Assembly (NCBI GenBank): GCA_023078685.1
Contig: JALGAS010000014.1
Coordinates: 62,001 to 126,000 of the forward strand
Reading direction: 5' to 3'
DNA: 64,000 nt
Origin: Neopestalotiopsis rosae
Lineage: Eukaryota > Ascomycota > Sordariomycetes > Amphisphaeriales > Sporocadaceae
In this document: positions 25,001 to 35,868 of the stretch, in pieces
Layout: every line of letters starts with the position of its first letter
How positions within the stretch are numbered: position 1 is the stretch's first letter
Notes under the pieces: model-generated
What the model saw: only the letters and a program-made list of their open reading frames with translations
Databases searched by the model: none
What the model was told of the DNA's origin: nothing
Program-made: the position numbers and the translations under genes

Positions 25001-26618
25001 TGTTCCTGCTGCGCTGCTTGCCTGGCGACTTGAATGGCGACTTGTGCGGAGACTTGTGAGGCGATTTGTGGGCCTTGGACTTAACTCCGACCCAGCCGCC
25101 GTTGGTGACACTGCTGGTGCCATTATTTGTCGTGGCTGCCTTGTTGACCCCATTTTCCATGACAGTGTCGTCGCCCTCGTCAGTAGATGATTGAGCTCCT
25201 GCCTGTGCCTGACCGGTTGTGACAACGTGAATTTTAGATGCGGGAGTGGGAGTTGTCTCCCTGTCCGTCATTGCCGTTAGGGCAGGCACATCATCTAATG
25301 GATGTGAAACATCATCCATGTCAATGTCGCCCTGATCGTCGAGCCTGGGCTTCTTGTGCACATGTTGATCCAGATCAAACTCCTCGCCTTGAAGCCTATT
25401 CTTGGTTGGAGAGAGATCCATTGTCAGTAGAGCGCTGTAAGGCGCAGCTCTCGGCTTCTGAGGAGTTGCACGATGTGCTTTGGAAGAAGGGACAAAGTAT
25501 TGAAAGGCTTTGTTCCCAGTCTTGCCGTCCTTTTTGCGTGCTGCCATCAGACGATTAAATTCAGCCAAGGCGTCAATGTCGGCTCTTTGATGAAAGACGT
25601 CTTCAAACATGGACACAAAGTAAGGCTGCTGGTGATACTCGTCGTAGAGAGTCCTCAGGGCATAGGCAGTAGGGTATCGATAATGTTGCAGAGCTTCTTG
25701 AACCGCGACCTCGACTATGCGATCCACGGCTTCCTTGCTGTCGGGCTCTCTTTGCAGCGAAGGAGGAGCGACAAAAGGACCGGTGTTGTCCATTGTTGCA
25801 ACGTCGTCGTCGTCGTTGTGCACATGCCCAGACAGCATATACCCTGACTTCAGTGCGACGTTCTGTGATTGTAGTGCCAAGTCGATTTTCTCCAGTACCG
25901 TCTGATTTGCTTGGGATGAAGGTTGTGGGGGAAGTGATGTGTTTGGTGAGATCTCATTTGTCGGGGAGTGTGAGAGAGATGGTGGTGAAGAGCTTTTGGG
26001 AGGAGCGGCGGCAGCTGCCGCCACGTTGCTGCGTCGACCAGCACGACCAGGACGCGTAGTTCCAGCGTTTGCTGCACTTGTGGCCAACCCGCCCAACGAA
26101 CCACGACCCTTTGCTGCCTTTTTCGGCACTGGCATGTAGTCATCATCGTCCTCGTCGTCCAGCCCGTTGATCGGGTACACCGGACGCGTGGGCGAGAACG
26201 GTTCCCGGTCCGGCGACTCTATCGTCGGTACGGCAACGGGCTCCTCTACTACTGGTGTTGCCCTCGCCGCACCACCCGGCTTCTTGAGTACAATCTTTCT
26301 CACTGTCGGAGCAGCAGCTGCTGCAGCAGCAGGTGCAGGTGATCCCTCTCCTCCACCTCCTGCCACAGGCGTCTGCTGTTTCTTTGCATGCTTGGGCAGC
26401 GTTCCCAGAGGGGCCATGTTTTCCACCACGCCACCACGCATCAACCCTGCCTCCTGAAAACTCGGCTTGTTCTGCACGGGTGGTTCCAGCCATCGCTGCA
26501 AGAACTTCCTCTGCCCATCGGTCGTGACGCCCTTGTTGTGGCTTGCCGGCGAGCTCGAGAGGTGGAGCGGACTCGAGAAACGCGAGCGTGCGGACTTTGA
26601 AGTCGTCGACGGCATCAT
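22030..26618 (-). CDS. rco1: Rco1-like two-PHD-finger subunit of the Rpd3S histone deacetylase complex
   Basis: Model (minus): 26618-24235, 23942-23855, 23573-23245, 23161-22721, 22601-22400, 22257-22030; 1223 residues, every junction in phase. The N-terminal two thirds are low-complexity and basic, with Ala runs and KSP repeats (HKSPHKSPFKSPGK). PHD1 starts at about C831 (CFTCGGSGELVCCDGC, then FHFLC and WYCHEC). PHD2 starts at about C959 (CHQC, IPCSVC, WHLEC, WRCPCH). The linker between them (FGTLLDALDRKNPISFRLP) corresponds to the Sin3-interacting region. This order is that of Rco1, which with Eaf3 guides Rpd3S to H3K36-methylated gene bodies. The start at 26618 (MMPSTTS) was chosen because a likely leader intron (26701-26759) puts the upstream ATG at 26849 out of frame. 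The 3' exons carry a coiled-coil-like tail. An intron at 22602-22720 contains a CCAG microsatellite. Confidence 0.88.
22655..22681. repeat. (CCAG)n microsatellite inside an rco1 intron
   Basis: About six tandem copies of CCAG (read on the plus strand) lie inside the intron between the second PHD exon and the next exon. Non-coding. Confidence 0.9.
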
Positions 26619-26700
26619 GACTGCTTTCTTCGCGGGCGTTTGCCCCCCTATCGTTCCAATCCAAGCACAGCAGGCATGCAGTCGTCGTTCTTGTTCGCGC

Positions 26701-26759
26701 CTGTTTACAACCCTTAGTCTTCGCGATCTCGCTGCATATGTGGAAGAAGAACTACTTAC
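26701..26759 (-). other. Probable 5'-leader intron of rco1
   Basis: On the minus strand, a GTAAGT donor starts at 26759, GACTAAG lies about 14 nt before the end, and AACAG closes at 26701 (59 nt). Its length is not a multiple of three, so splicing disconnects the ATG at 26849 from the Rco1 frame. Confidence 0.6.
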
Positions 26760-27865
26760 CGCCCCTGCCGATGGCCGTTTCAACGGATGTTCGGCGCGTT
26801 CTGACGTTGCTTGCGCGCGGTGAAGGATGGGAGTGTTTGGGAGTGCCAAAATCTAAGAGTGGCACACGGAGAGACGCTAGGACATGGGGGCTCATCCAAT
26901 TCATTCCATGCTGGGTCCGCAACACTTCGCGACCCCCGTCTCACCGCGGAAAAAAAACGCGATGCTTCTCGCGTTTTGATCTTTTTGGGGGAAATGTTAT
27001 TTTAAAAGAATGATACTTGCTATTTCCAATGTGTTTATTGGTGTTGTTTTCCCATGTGCAGCTTTCTATTTGCCCACGTGTAAATGGTGCCCGGGTTAGG
27101 CGGGCGTACGCGGCAAGCCATTTTTTTATTTTTATTTTTTTTATTTTTCCTCGTTTGGACTTGCTGCCGCTCGACAGACCTGTCACCCGAGGCGTCCGCG
27201 TGGATCATGCGCGCCCTACCTTCAAGCATTTACAAGGTAACCAGCCACCGCCAATGATTGAGAAGTTGAAAATGATAATTGCCAGCTTTCGTTTATCTAT
27301 TGTTTAACATTTCGGTGACAATCGGTGGCATTCATTTGTAGCGTAGAACGTGAACCCCAACTTACCATGACCATATATTTGATACATTCCTCCAGCCAAC
27401 TTGACCTGAAGTTCTGTGACCGAGCCCATCATTCGGACGAGAATATCATATATGAAGACATCAAATCATGGTGCTTGGCCACATTAGACGAAATTCCATC
27501 ACGTATACCTCGGGGGCTGATTGAATATGCTCGGACTTGCCTAGTGATAGGAGCCAGCGACAAGCTAACCATATTCGCCCCTGCTGTGACGAGAATATCA
27601 AATGCCGAGTGCTTTCCACTTTCATCATTTTTTGGCTGTAGTTCTATCTGGGCTAACATTTGGCTGATCGGCCGAGTTCCAGTAAAGCCTCAGTACTTGA
27701 AGTAGGAACATGTTCATGCCGGCAAGAAAGTAACGCCTTCGACGATCAGGACCTGATTTGCCCGAGTATTTTCGATATTTACAAGGTGTGACTATTTCTC
27801 ACAGCTTGACCCACCAAGAGTATATCCTGGTATAGGCTTGTATTCGTCATCCATAGATGACATCT
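26760..27865. other. Intergenic between rco1 and the PA2G4-like gene
   Basis: Promoter and leader of rco1 plus the 3' end of the next gene. A 126-codon plus-strand frame at 27325-27705 has no recognisable motif. A/T-rich runs occur at about 27120-27150. Nothing else is supported. Confidence 0.5.
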
Positions 27866-29484
27866 TTACTCGTCATCGCTCTCCTCCTCGCTCTCCTCGT
27901 CCTTCTTGGCAGTCTTCTTGGCAGGCTTCTTCTTCTTCTTGTTGGTCTTCTTGCCCTTGTTCTTGGCCAGAGGCAGCTCAAGAATCTTGAGGATCTCCTC
28001 ATCCTCAATCTTCTTGTCCGACTGGAACTTGCTCAAGTCAATAGCTGGAGGAGCACCAAGCTTGGTGATACCGTTCTTGGTAATGGCTGAAGCAAGTTAG
28101 TATTGATATTGCCACTCGAATGTTTCCATGTGCTATGCAACTTACCGACAGTGGTGAGCAGGCGGGCGACGGGGGAGTTCTCCTTGTCACCAACAACCTC
28201 GTACTCACGGAGGAAGCCGTTACGGGTGCACTCCATGGCGCCGAGCTTGGCATCACGCTCACTCTCAAGCTGTCTCAAACTGAAGGGGAACTTGTTGAAC
28301 TTGGTCTTGACGTCGTGCATGAGCTTCTTGGACGAAGGGCGCTTGGCGATACCGCTCTCGTTGGCAAGACGGTGCAGTGTCGTTCTGTTCTCAAACTTCT
28401 TCACCTTTCCGGAGCCCAAGCTGACACCGATCTCGACACCCCAGACCTCACCCAGCTCGGGAGTACCATCGCCACGGGTGCCCTCGCTTGGCGCAAGGAC
28501 AATCTTCTTCTTGTCCTCGATCTCGTTGCGGCCAAACAGCCACGAGGTGGTGCTCTCAACCAGGTTGCAGTCATAGGTCTTTACAATCTTCTCCAGGAGA
28601 GAAGTAATCTTGGCTTGGGTAGGAGCCTTCTCCTTGGCAGCCTTGGCCTTCTCCTCGTCAGTGCCAGAGGACAGAGTTCCAGGAGGGATCATCAGGCGCA
28701 GGAGCAGCTCGTTGGCGTAGTGTGTAGCCAGAACCAGGTCGGCAGGGCGTCCAGTGACGACATCGGACTCCTTGCCCTTCTCCTGGGCGATGACGGTTCC
28801 ACAGACAATTGTACCGAATCCATCAACCTGGGCACCGAGCTGGATCTTGATGGGCTCGCCAGCCTGGATGGTCACGTTGGCCTCGGCTTCATCGGAGGAG
28901 AGAGGAGTGTAGGGCGTGACAAAGGCGGCAGGGGAGACAGTCGTCGGGTGGGCGAAACCTGAACATCGCACGTGAGCTGGAGAAGGACGAAGAAGAGGAA
29001 TGACAGCGCTCGCTGAAGCTGCCAGATTCTAAAGAAAGACTGACCCTTGAACTTGGTCTTGGCGTAGACCTTGGAAACCTCCTCCTCGAGGATCTTGTCA
29101 CCCTTCTCGCAAATAGTGACGATCTTTTCACCAGGCACAATGAGCTTGGAGACCTCGGCAAGCACCTTCTCGGAGATGGTACCAGCGGTCTTGTACTTGG
29201 TGAGGGTGTCTGGGTTGTTCAGACTGTAGTCTAAGTACGGGCAGGACAGGTTAGCTAGCTCTCCTTCTCCTTGTTCACGTCGATACCGACTCGTGTCATG
29301 TCATGGCATGGCTGCCAGAGCAGGCCAAAGAATGTGATTCAATGGCGGGGTAGTTTTTCGTAGTTTCTCAAGCTATGCCCAGGTGGGGGTGGAGGGCAGC
29401 AGCGAAGCGTATGTAGACTCGGGGCGGGCATGTCTCGATAGACGGGAGGGTATTATACTGACCGATGACTTCCTTGTCGGCCAT
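27866..29484 (-). CDS. cdb4: PA2G4/EBP1 (Cdb4) homologue, methionine-aminopeptidase-like fold
   Basis: Model (minus): 29484-29463, 29230-29045, 28958-28146, 28086-27866; 413 residues. The protein is an M24 pita-bread-fold protein of the PA2G4 group (S. pombe Cdb4, curved-DNA-binding protein), close to the human length of 394. Recognisable blocks: DYSLNNPDTLTKYKTAG at the N-terminus, VLAEVSKLIVPGEKIVTICEKGD, FKGFAHPTTVSPAAFVTPYTPL, GEPIKIQLGAQVDGFGTIV. The C-terminus is a Lys-rich block followed by an acidic end, as in the ribosome- and RNA-binding tail of EBP1. Family members lack peptidase activity and bind ribosomes or nucleic acid near the exit tunnel. Two of the three introns have the unusual donor G|GTCAGT (29462 and 29044). 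Intron 1 is long (232 nt). The long plus-strand frame opposite exon 3 is a shadow. Confidence 0.93.
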
Positions 29485-31426
29485 TTTGACGGCTGTGATA
29501 TGTCAAATCAAGTGAGTGAATTGGGTTGGAGGGGAATGAATCCTGTATGACGAGGGTCAACGAGGGGTAAATGAGAGGAAAGGCCCAAAAATACGGATAG
29601 GACAAGGTGGTCCGGTGCTGGTCCTTCTTGGATTTTGGTTTTGCATTATTGTTGCTTTATTTGCCCCGCAATTGTGTGGGAGCTTAGTTTCTGTGAGCGT
29701 CGCGGGCTGCGCGGGTGGGCTGGCGGGCAGTACCGTAGGTCCAGTCAGGTAGGTCACAGGTCCAATCTTCCTGCTGGGTAAGACAAGGGCAGGGAGCAGT
29801 AGCTGGTAGGTACGAGCTACCTGCTGCCGAGCTGGTGACGTCTGCCCATTGCCCTCTCTCTGCCCACTGCGGCCACATGGAGAGAGTTCCACTTCCAGCA
29901 GGCCTCAGCCCCGAGTTTGCGAGCCAATGGTCAGTCTGGATCAGATCGTCATTCGCCGCTTACACTGATCAGAGAGGTGCCGCATTATACTGACTGGTTA
30001 GCAGAGTCCCACGATGCCATCCAATGGTGAGCTAATCGGTCAAGCACGGAAGCTCTCCTTTCTACAATAATGGATTGGAGAAGGGCAAGGTAGCTGTCAT
30101 ATTCAGTGGCAGCAGTATGTTTTGATTGAATACTTAAGACTCTTACATGCAAACCATGCTCTTGATGATCACAGTTTGCCGACCTGGTCATGATATAATC
30201 TAATAGCTAGATATATACTTGTGCTTTACATCAGCACCTTCAGTGGCATTGATACAAAGATGAGAGCGTACAGGACGACAACATGTTAACATGAATGAGG
30301 AAACCAGTCCCTATCTTCCTGAATCGTCCCCGATCATCTGCGTGTTGGATATGCCACTGAGAACAGTGACAAGACGTATACAGTCTTGGAAAATGTCGAG
30401 CTTGGTTTGATGAACAGTATGGTATCAATCAAGAAGTATAGTGGGAGCTAAACTCAAGACCTGTCGATGTTACTATTTAGGCCGATATTGCAGTATAAAG
30501 GGTAGAACCTATATGTAAGTAGGTATATTGTGCCTGACATATTTTAGTCCTGAAGGAATATATGCCAAGGTAAATAGACACAATTATTAGCATATCACTC
30601 TTTTCAGTATTGAGTCCGGGACATATCGTATTCAGACTGACTCGTTGCTTTTCCCGTCAGGATACATTACACAAGTATATTTGGCATCAGTATTGCTCAA
30701 CTGACAAGAGCCAGTTGAGAGAGTCGGGACTAGAACAAATGTTAGGTCGGTGGTTCGGTCTTGCTAACGTTGCCGTCTAGACCCGCCAGCAGGAAACAGG
30801 CAAGGCATGTATTATACCTAGTGCACGGCAAAACTACTTCAACAAAGGCATTTCCATAGTGTGATAATGAGAGTCCCAGTCAATCAGATGTTCAGGTTTT
30901 ATATTCGACATTTTTTTACAGATTCTATAATCGTATGAAGTATGTAGGTGACTGCCTGTTCCATCTTACATGAGGCATCTACAGACTGTAGAGTACTCAA
31001 CTGTCCAGTGCCAAGGCAGCACCTACGTAGCGCACGTCCCCCCCTTTCCCTCAGTTTCGGCAGGTACTTGACTTTTAGCAGTAGCCACCGCATGAAAACA
31101 AGTACTTGTCTCGAAATAGGCAAAGCCCGGCGCGAATCGCGTGGCAGAGTTCCCAAAGCTGCTTGTTCATTCGACAGCCCGGCCGCTTCTTTTTCAAATC
31201 AATCGCGACCTCCAAAAACCATCTTCGCCAACCCGCTCGCCGCATTGCCCCCAGTATCAAAAGTGTCGTCGTCGTCGACTTTGCAGCCCGCGACAGATCA
31301 ACATCAAATCGCCGTGCGCATCTTCGCTGATTGCTCATCGCCGATCGATACTTGGCACAATCGCTGCCCGTCTGCGGTCGCTATATGTGATCGATTCGCG
31401 ACCCGCTGCCAATTCTCATCACATAC
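29485..31426. other. Divergent intergenic region between the PA2G4-like gene and SNF5
   Basis: About 1.9 kb that must hold both promoters. The words TAGGTA/TACCTA occur around 29746-29822 and 30505-31075. From about 31070 the sequence becomes GC-rich leader for SNF5. The 225-codon frame at 30948-31625 overlaps the SNF5 start in another frame and is a shadow. Confidence 0.5.
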
Positions 31427-33820
31427 ATGGCGACCAAGCTGGACTCCGACATGGCTTCCAGTGCTGCGGCGACCGGCGGTGCAGCTGCATCGTCATCCTC
31501 ATCGGCCAAGGCAAAGTCCGAACACTCATCCACCTCAACGCCCAACGGCAAGCCGGATGCGCCCGACGCAAATTCGACCGTCATGCCTGTCCGCGACAAG
31601 GAATCCTTCAAGCAGACTCTCATAAACCAGTACATTACCCGGGATCATCTACACGCGGCTGCCATTGTGGACGACCAGACGCGCCTCAACAACCACAACA
31701 AGGACAGCTACAAGAAGATTGCCGATTACAAGCTAGTGCGCAACGAGTACCGCCCATGGTTTCCGCCCGCACGCCTGTACGGTGAGGGTTACAGTGGTTA
31801 CGGCAATGGCCGGACTGAGATTGGCGGTCCAGCACGACTGCTCTATCCCCAGCACAAACCCCGGCCCGGCAAGCGCACAACTCCTGCATTGAAATGGAAG
31901 CGAAAGGACATGAAGCAGCAGGCGGAACAGCATGAAGAACTCGTGCCCATACGTGTGGACGTGGATATGGACAAGATTCGCCTGCGCGACACATTTACGT
32001 GGAATTTCCACGAGCGCCTCACGGCGCCAGAGCTTTTCGCCATGCAGCTCATTGAGGATATGGGACTCAAAGCACCCATCGCTCAGCCTGTATACGATCA
32101 GGTGACGATGCAAGTGAAGGAGCAGCTCAATGACTTTTATCCGTTTGTCTTTTCAGATGAGGATGCTCTAGACCCAGAGCTACCGTATTCCGCATGGAAA
32201 AACGATGAGATGCGCGTCTTGATCAAGCTCAACATCACCATCGGTCAACTGACACTCGTGGATCAGTTTGAGTGGGACATTAACAACCCGCTGAATTCGC
32301 CCGAGGACTTTGCCGTGACCATGGCCAAGGAGATGTCGCTTAGTGGAGAATTCGTCACAGCCATAGCACATTGCATTCGCGAACAGATTCAACTCTTCAC
32401 GCGCAGCTTATACAGTATAGGACACCCGTTCGACGGCAGGCCTATTGAGGACCCTGACTTGGTGGCTGCATTCCTGCCATCGCCGTTACCCAACGTCTTT
32501 AGACCTCAGCAACAAGCAAAGGACTACTCGCCATACCTCTATGAACTTTCCGAGCAGGAGTTGGAGAAGAATGAGGTCATCTTCCAGCGAGAACAGCGAC
32601 GACAAAAGCGTGCAACAGTAAACAGGAGAGGAGGTCCCTCTTTGCCCGACTTCAGGGAGCGGCAGAGAACGATTCGCACTTTGGTAGTATCGTCTGTGTT
32701 GCCTGGTGGCGTCACCAATGTTGACGACAGCACTCTGTACAAGAGAGTTGCTGGCACAGCTCCAGGCCGCAAGGGACGCGGTGCGCGGGACGATCTTTCC
32801 GATTCATCAGAGAGCGAAGATTCCTCACCCGACTCGCCAGCAGCGCTGCAGTTGCAAGGAACTGCCAGAACGAGGGGAATGCGCGGTGCTGCAACAGCTG
32901 CTGTTTCTCGTATGGCAAATCTTGGGCGCTCTGAGACGCCCGAAGCGACGTCGCATCATCACGAAACTAGAACTTCCCGGAGATTCGGCCGCGAACTAAC
33001 AAGAGAGATGACAGAGGAGCCTTCGCAAATGGTGGTCGTACTGAAGGTTGGAAAGGAGAAACTGAGAAAGTTCTTCCGCGATCAGAAAACGAAACATGGC
33101 ACACCATCGGGAGCTCAGACACCCTCCATGGCCCACACTCGAGCACCGAGTGCTGCTGCCTCAAGCAGCATGCCGCCTCCCCCGTCCACACCCAGATCTT
33201 CAAACACCGCGGCGCCAACTCTAGTAAAATCTGATCCTGACGCCCCACCCCCCGGACAGATCAGCCGTGTAGAAGCTCCTGCTCCCACGGCCGCACTTCC
33301 TGTACCCCCTGCTGTAAGATCCCTTGCTCACCTTTCGAGCCCTTTGTCGGGCCTCCAATTTCGATATCATAGCAGTCGCTATGATCTTTGAAGGGCTGAA
33401 CTTAGTTGGCTTATCCCTTTTCGAATGCTCCCCCTCTTGACCCCATCTTTTGGCAATGTTATTTGAAAGCGTACTCACACCTGCATATAGCCCCCCACTC
33501 CAGCCTGGCTTGATCAGGCACTCAACGCGTGGAAATCCACGGAAACATATGCAAACGACAAGTTTGAGGGTTTGATGCGTTACAGCGCAGTAGATACAAG
33601 AACGAACGGGCAAATACCCATGCCAGCGGCAGGCGAGGTCCCACCCAACGTCAAATTCTACTTCCTGCCGCGCATCAGGTGCCTCGACTGTCCTGGCAAG
33701 CTCTACACCCCAGGACCTGACATGACCGCCATTAACTTTGAGGTCCATCTGAAGAACAAGGGCCACCGAGACAAGGTCAACGCACGTCTGCGTGGTAGCC
33801 AGCCCGCGACCAGCGAATGA
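31427..33820 (+). CDS. snf5: SNF5/SMARCB1-type subunit of the SWI/SNF remodelling complex
   Basis: Model: exons 31427-33313 and 33491-33820; 738 residues, both exons in phase 0. After a Ser/Ala-rich start comes a fungal N-terminal block with YQHKPRPGKR-like sequence. The SNF5 domain has its two repeats: VPIRVDVDMDKIRLRDTFTW and RVLIKLNITIGQLTLVDQFEW. FTRSLYSIGHPFDGRPIEDPD and a basic region with RRGGPSLPDFRERQRTIRT follow. The second exon encodes the conserved fungal C-terminus (PPTPAWL, FEGLMRYSAVD, then FLPRIRCLDCPGKLYTPGPD and FEVHLKNKGHRDKV). Stopping at the end of the first open frame would lose this exon, which carries a possible zinc-binding Cys pair and His. SNF5 is a core subunit that contacts the nucleosome acidic patch. 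The size and C-terminal extension favour Snf5 over the RSC paralogue Sfh1. Confidence 0.93.
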
Positions 33821-34355
33821 TTTTGACGAATACCCACATAATCGGGTAGCTTTATAACCGTCTCATCGAGCACTGATACAGAGCATCATTGCCAGTGTAC
33901 ATAATGGCAGCAGGGCGAGACTCCTTTTTCCTACACGGTCACGCATGTCGGTGGTGATGGGTTTTTGTCAACTGGATAATTTCAAGGACACGGGCGAAAT
34001 GCGGGTCAAGGCCAAAGGCCTACGGAGTTCAGGTGTAAAATGGAAAGCGCTGGGCCAGTTTGGCTGGGTACTACGGATTGTATATGTATTTGCGTATTAC
34101 AATTGACAACCACACACTATTCCCCTTGACTGGATCGTTGGACTTATGTGGGCCTTGCTTGCCCGGTGAATATCAAATGACAACCGACATATCAATGATA
34201 CTGGCCAGACTCGTGATTCTTGCACTTGTGTCGATAAGAAGATGCTTCCTCGACAAGCCACGATACATGCTATGGTGTGACAGGCCGGTTGTATATTATG
34301 GGAGAAGAGTACCAGATACACGGCTCTCTCCCTCTTTGGGGGTAATCTCTTTCTT
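33821..34355. other. Convergent intergenic spacer
   Basis: This lies between the 3' ends of SNF5 and the dehydrogenase gene. The overlapping short frames at 34060-34375 on both strands show no family likeness; taken as 3' untranslated sequence. Confidence 0.5.
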
Positions 34356-35362
34356 TTAAAGCTTTGCCTTGCCATCTGCGCTATTCATCCTCTTGCCCTC
34401 ATCGTCCTGCTCCGCCACGGCAAGCGTGGGGAGCTCCCGCGGCATGATGCGCCGAGGGGTCGCCCCGGGCACGACCGAGTAACGCGAGAAATCCGTCATC
34501 CCGGCATCAGACCGCAAAAGGTCCTCGTCGAGCTCGAGGCGGCCGTTGACGCTGCTGGCGGGCTCCGCGCGCAGCACGGCCAGGACGGCGTCGGAGAAGA
34601 TTGTGGCGCGGCGCAGGTCCCGGGCCTCGTCCGGGTTCCGATCCGTCATGGCCTTGGTGGCGCCGCTCTCGATGGCGACGGCGGGCCAGAGGCTGGTGAT
34701 GGCCATGCCCTTGGCCTCGAGCCCTTGCCGCGCAAAGTCCATGGCCAGCCCCTTTGTCAGGACGCTCATGCCCACCTTGCCCATGGCGTAGGCCGTCTTG
34801 CCGCGAAAGAAGCGCGAGTAGATGGGCGGGCTGACCACGACGATCCTCCCGGAAGAGGACTGCTGCTTGAGGTGCGGGAGGGCCTCCTGGACGACGCCGT
34901 ACAGGCCCTCTACGTTGACGCGCTGCATCAGCTGGAAGCGCTTAAAGGGCGTGTCCTCGACCGAGGCCCACCACACGGCGCCCGAGTTGTACACCAGGAC
35001 GTCCAGGCGGCCGTGGTGCTTGACCGTCTCGGACACGAGGTTGCGGATGCTGTCGTAGTCGCGCGTGTCCACGGCAATGGCCACGGCGTCGCCTCCCGCC
35101 TCGAGGATCTCCCTGGTCACGGTTGAAATGGTGGATTCCGGAGAGTTGGGGTCTGGCGGGAAGGGATGGACTTTGGATGCATCACTGGTTGATTTGGCTG
35201 CGACCACGACTGTATGATTGTTTTCAGGAATCGTTACTTCTTCGGGATATTGGTTGTGTGAGAAGACTTACCAGCATATTGGTTCTTTGCGAGATCAATA
35301 GCAATCTGGCGTCCAATACCTCGAGAAGCACCGACAACGAGGGCAACCTTTTTTGAGTCCAT
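34356..35362 (-). CDS. HSDL2-like short-chain dehydrogenase, predicted peroxisomal (C-terminal AKL)
   Basis: Model (minus): 35362-35272 and 35209-34356; 314 residues. Classical-SDR features: the cofactor motif VVGASRGIGRQ at the N-terminus, DVLVYNSGA in place of NNAG, the active-site Ser in VVVSPPIYSR, and Tyr/Lys in TAYAMGKVG. The SPP-x(n)-YxMxK arrangement and the ALWP-like SLWPAVAIESGA stretch resemble hydroxysteroid dehydrogenase-like protein 2, without its SCP2 domain. It ends GKAKL, a canonical type 1 peroxisomal targeting signal. The substrate is unknown; fatty acyl or sterol-derived substrates are plausible from the HSDL2 likeness only. The gene is divergent from the kappa transferase, with 506 bp between start codons. 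The start at 35362 gives MDSKKVALVVGAS directly; a longer frame to 35437 exists but adds nothing SDR-like. The coding region is notably GC-rich. Confidence 0.9.
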
Positions 35363-35868
35363 TGTTGAATATCTCGGCTCGAATAATGTATTTGCTGCCG
35401 TCTTAAAGCCTACATGGTCTTTCTGAAAGTTGTCCACAGTATATCACCCTAACCCTGGAAACATTGATTTATTAGATGCCTCTCAAGTCAGCTCAGTCCA
35501 TAGTATAACAGACCCGAATTCACCGTCGGCGTTGAATGGATCAGTAATCTAGTACCGTGCCCGGCGGCGCTTGTGATGTGGGGCCGCACTACCGGCAACC
35601 GAGGTACCCCAGATGCGGACACCTATACGACCTTGGAGCATTCACCGTTCACGTCTGCGTTCTTGGGTGGAAACTCTCTTTGTATTGAACCTTTTGGCTC
35701 TCATCTCGCATCATTGTGGGGAGCACTGACACCATACCTTTTTGACTTTTGCTCATTCATTGCAGATATTCGCTGCTTGAACTGCTGGAAGGGTGCCGTC
35801 AACGCCAAGAGCAGAAACCCCCTTACTTACTGGATCACAAATCTAATATTACAATCTCAGCTTTCGTC
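35363..35868. promoter_or_regulatory. Shared divergent promoter of two predicted peroxisomal enzymes
   Basis: The 506 bp between the two start codons must drive both genes. CCGAGG (reverse complement CCTCGG) lies at 35599-35604; this hexamer is the core known for the FarA/FarB fatty-acid regulators in Aspergillus. A single hexamer can occur by chance, so its role is inferred from the function of both neighbours. Confidence 0.5.

Noticed and set aside
26143..26664. 173-codon minus-strand frame overlapping rco1 exon 1
   Set aside because: Low-complexity frame offset from Rco1. It is kept only as the possible continuation of an upstream frame if the leader intron is removed.
27325..27705. 126-codon plus-strand frame between rco1 and the PA2G4-like gene
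   Set aside because: The sequence matches no motif I know and lies in a 3' flank. Support is insufficient.
28120..28962. 280-codon plus-strand frame opposite the PA2G4-like gene
   Set aside because: It is the antisense shadow of a strongly codon-biased exon. Its Leu/Gly-rich composition reflects the reverse strand.
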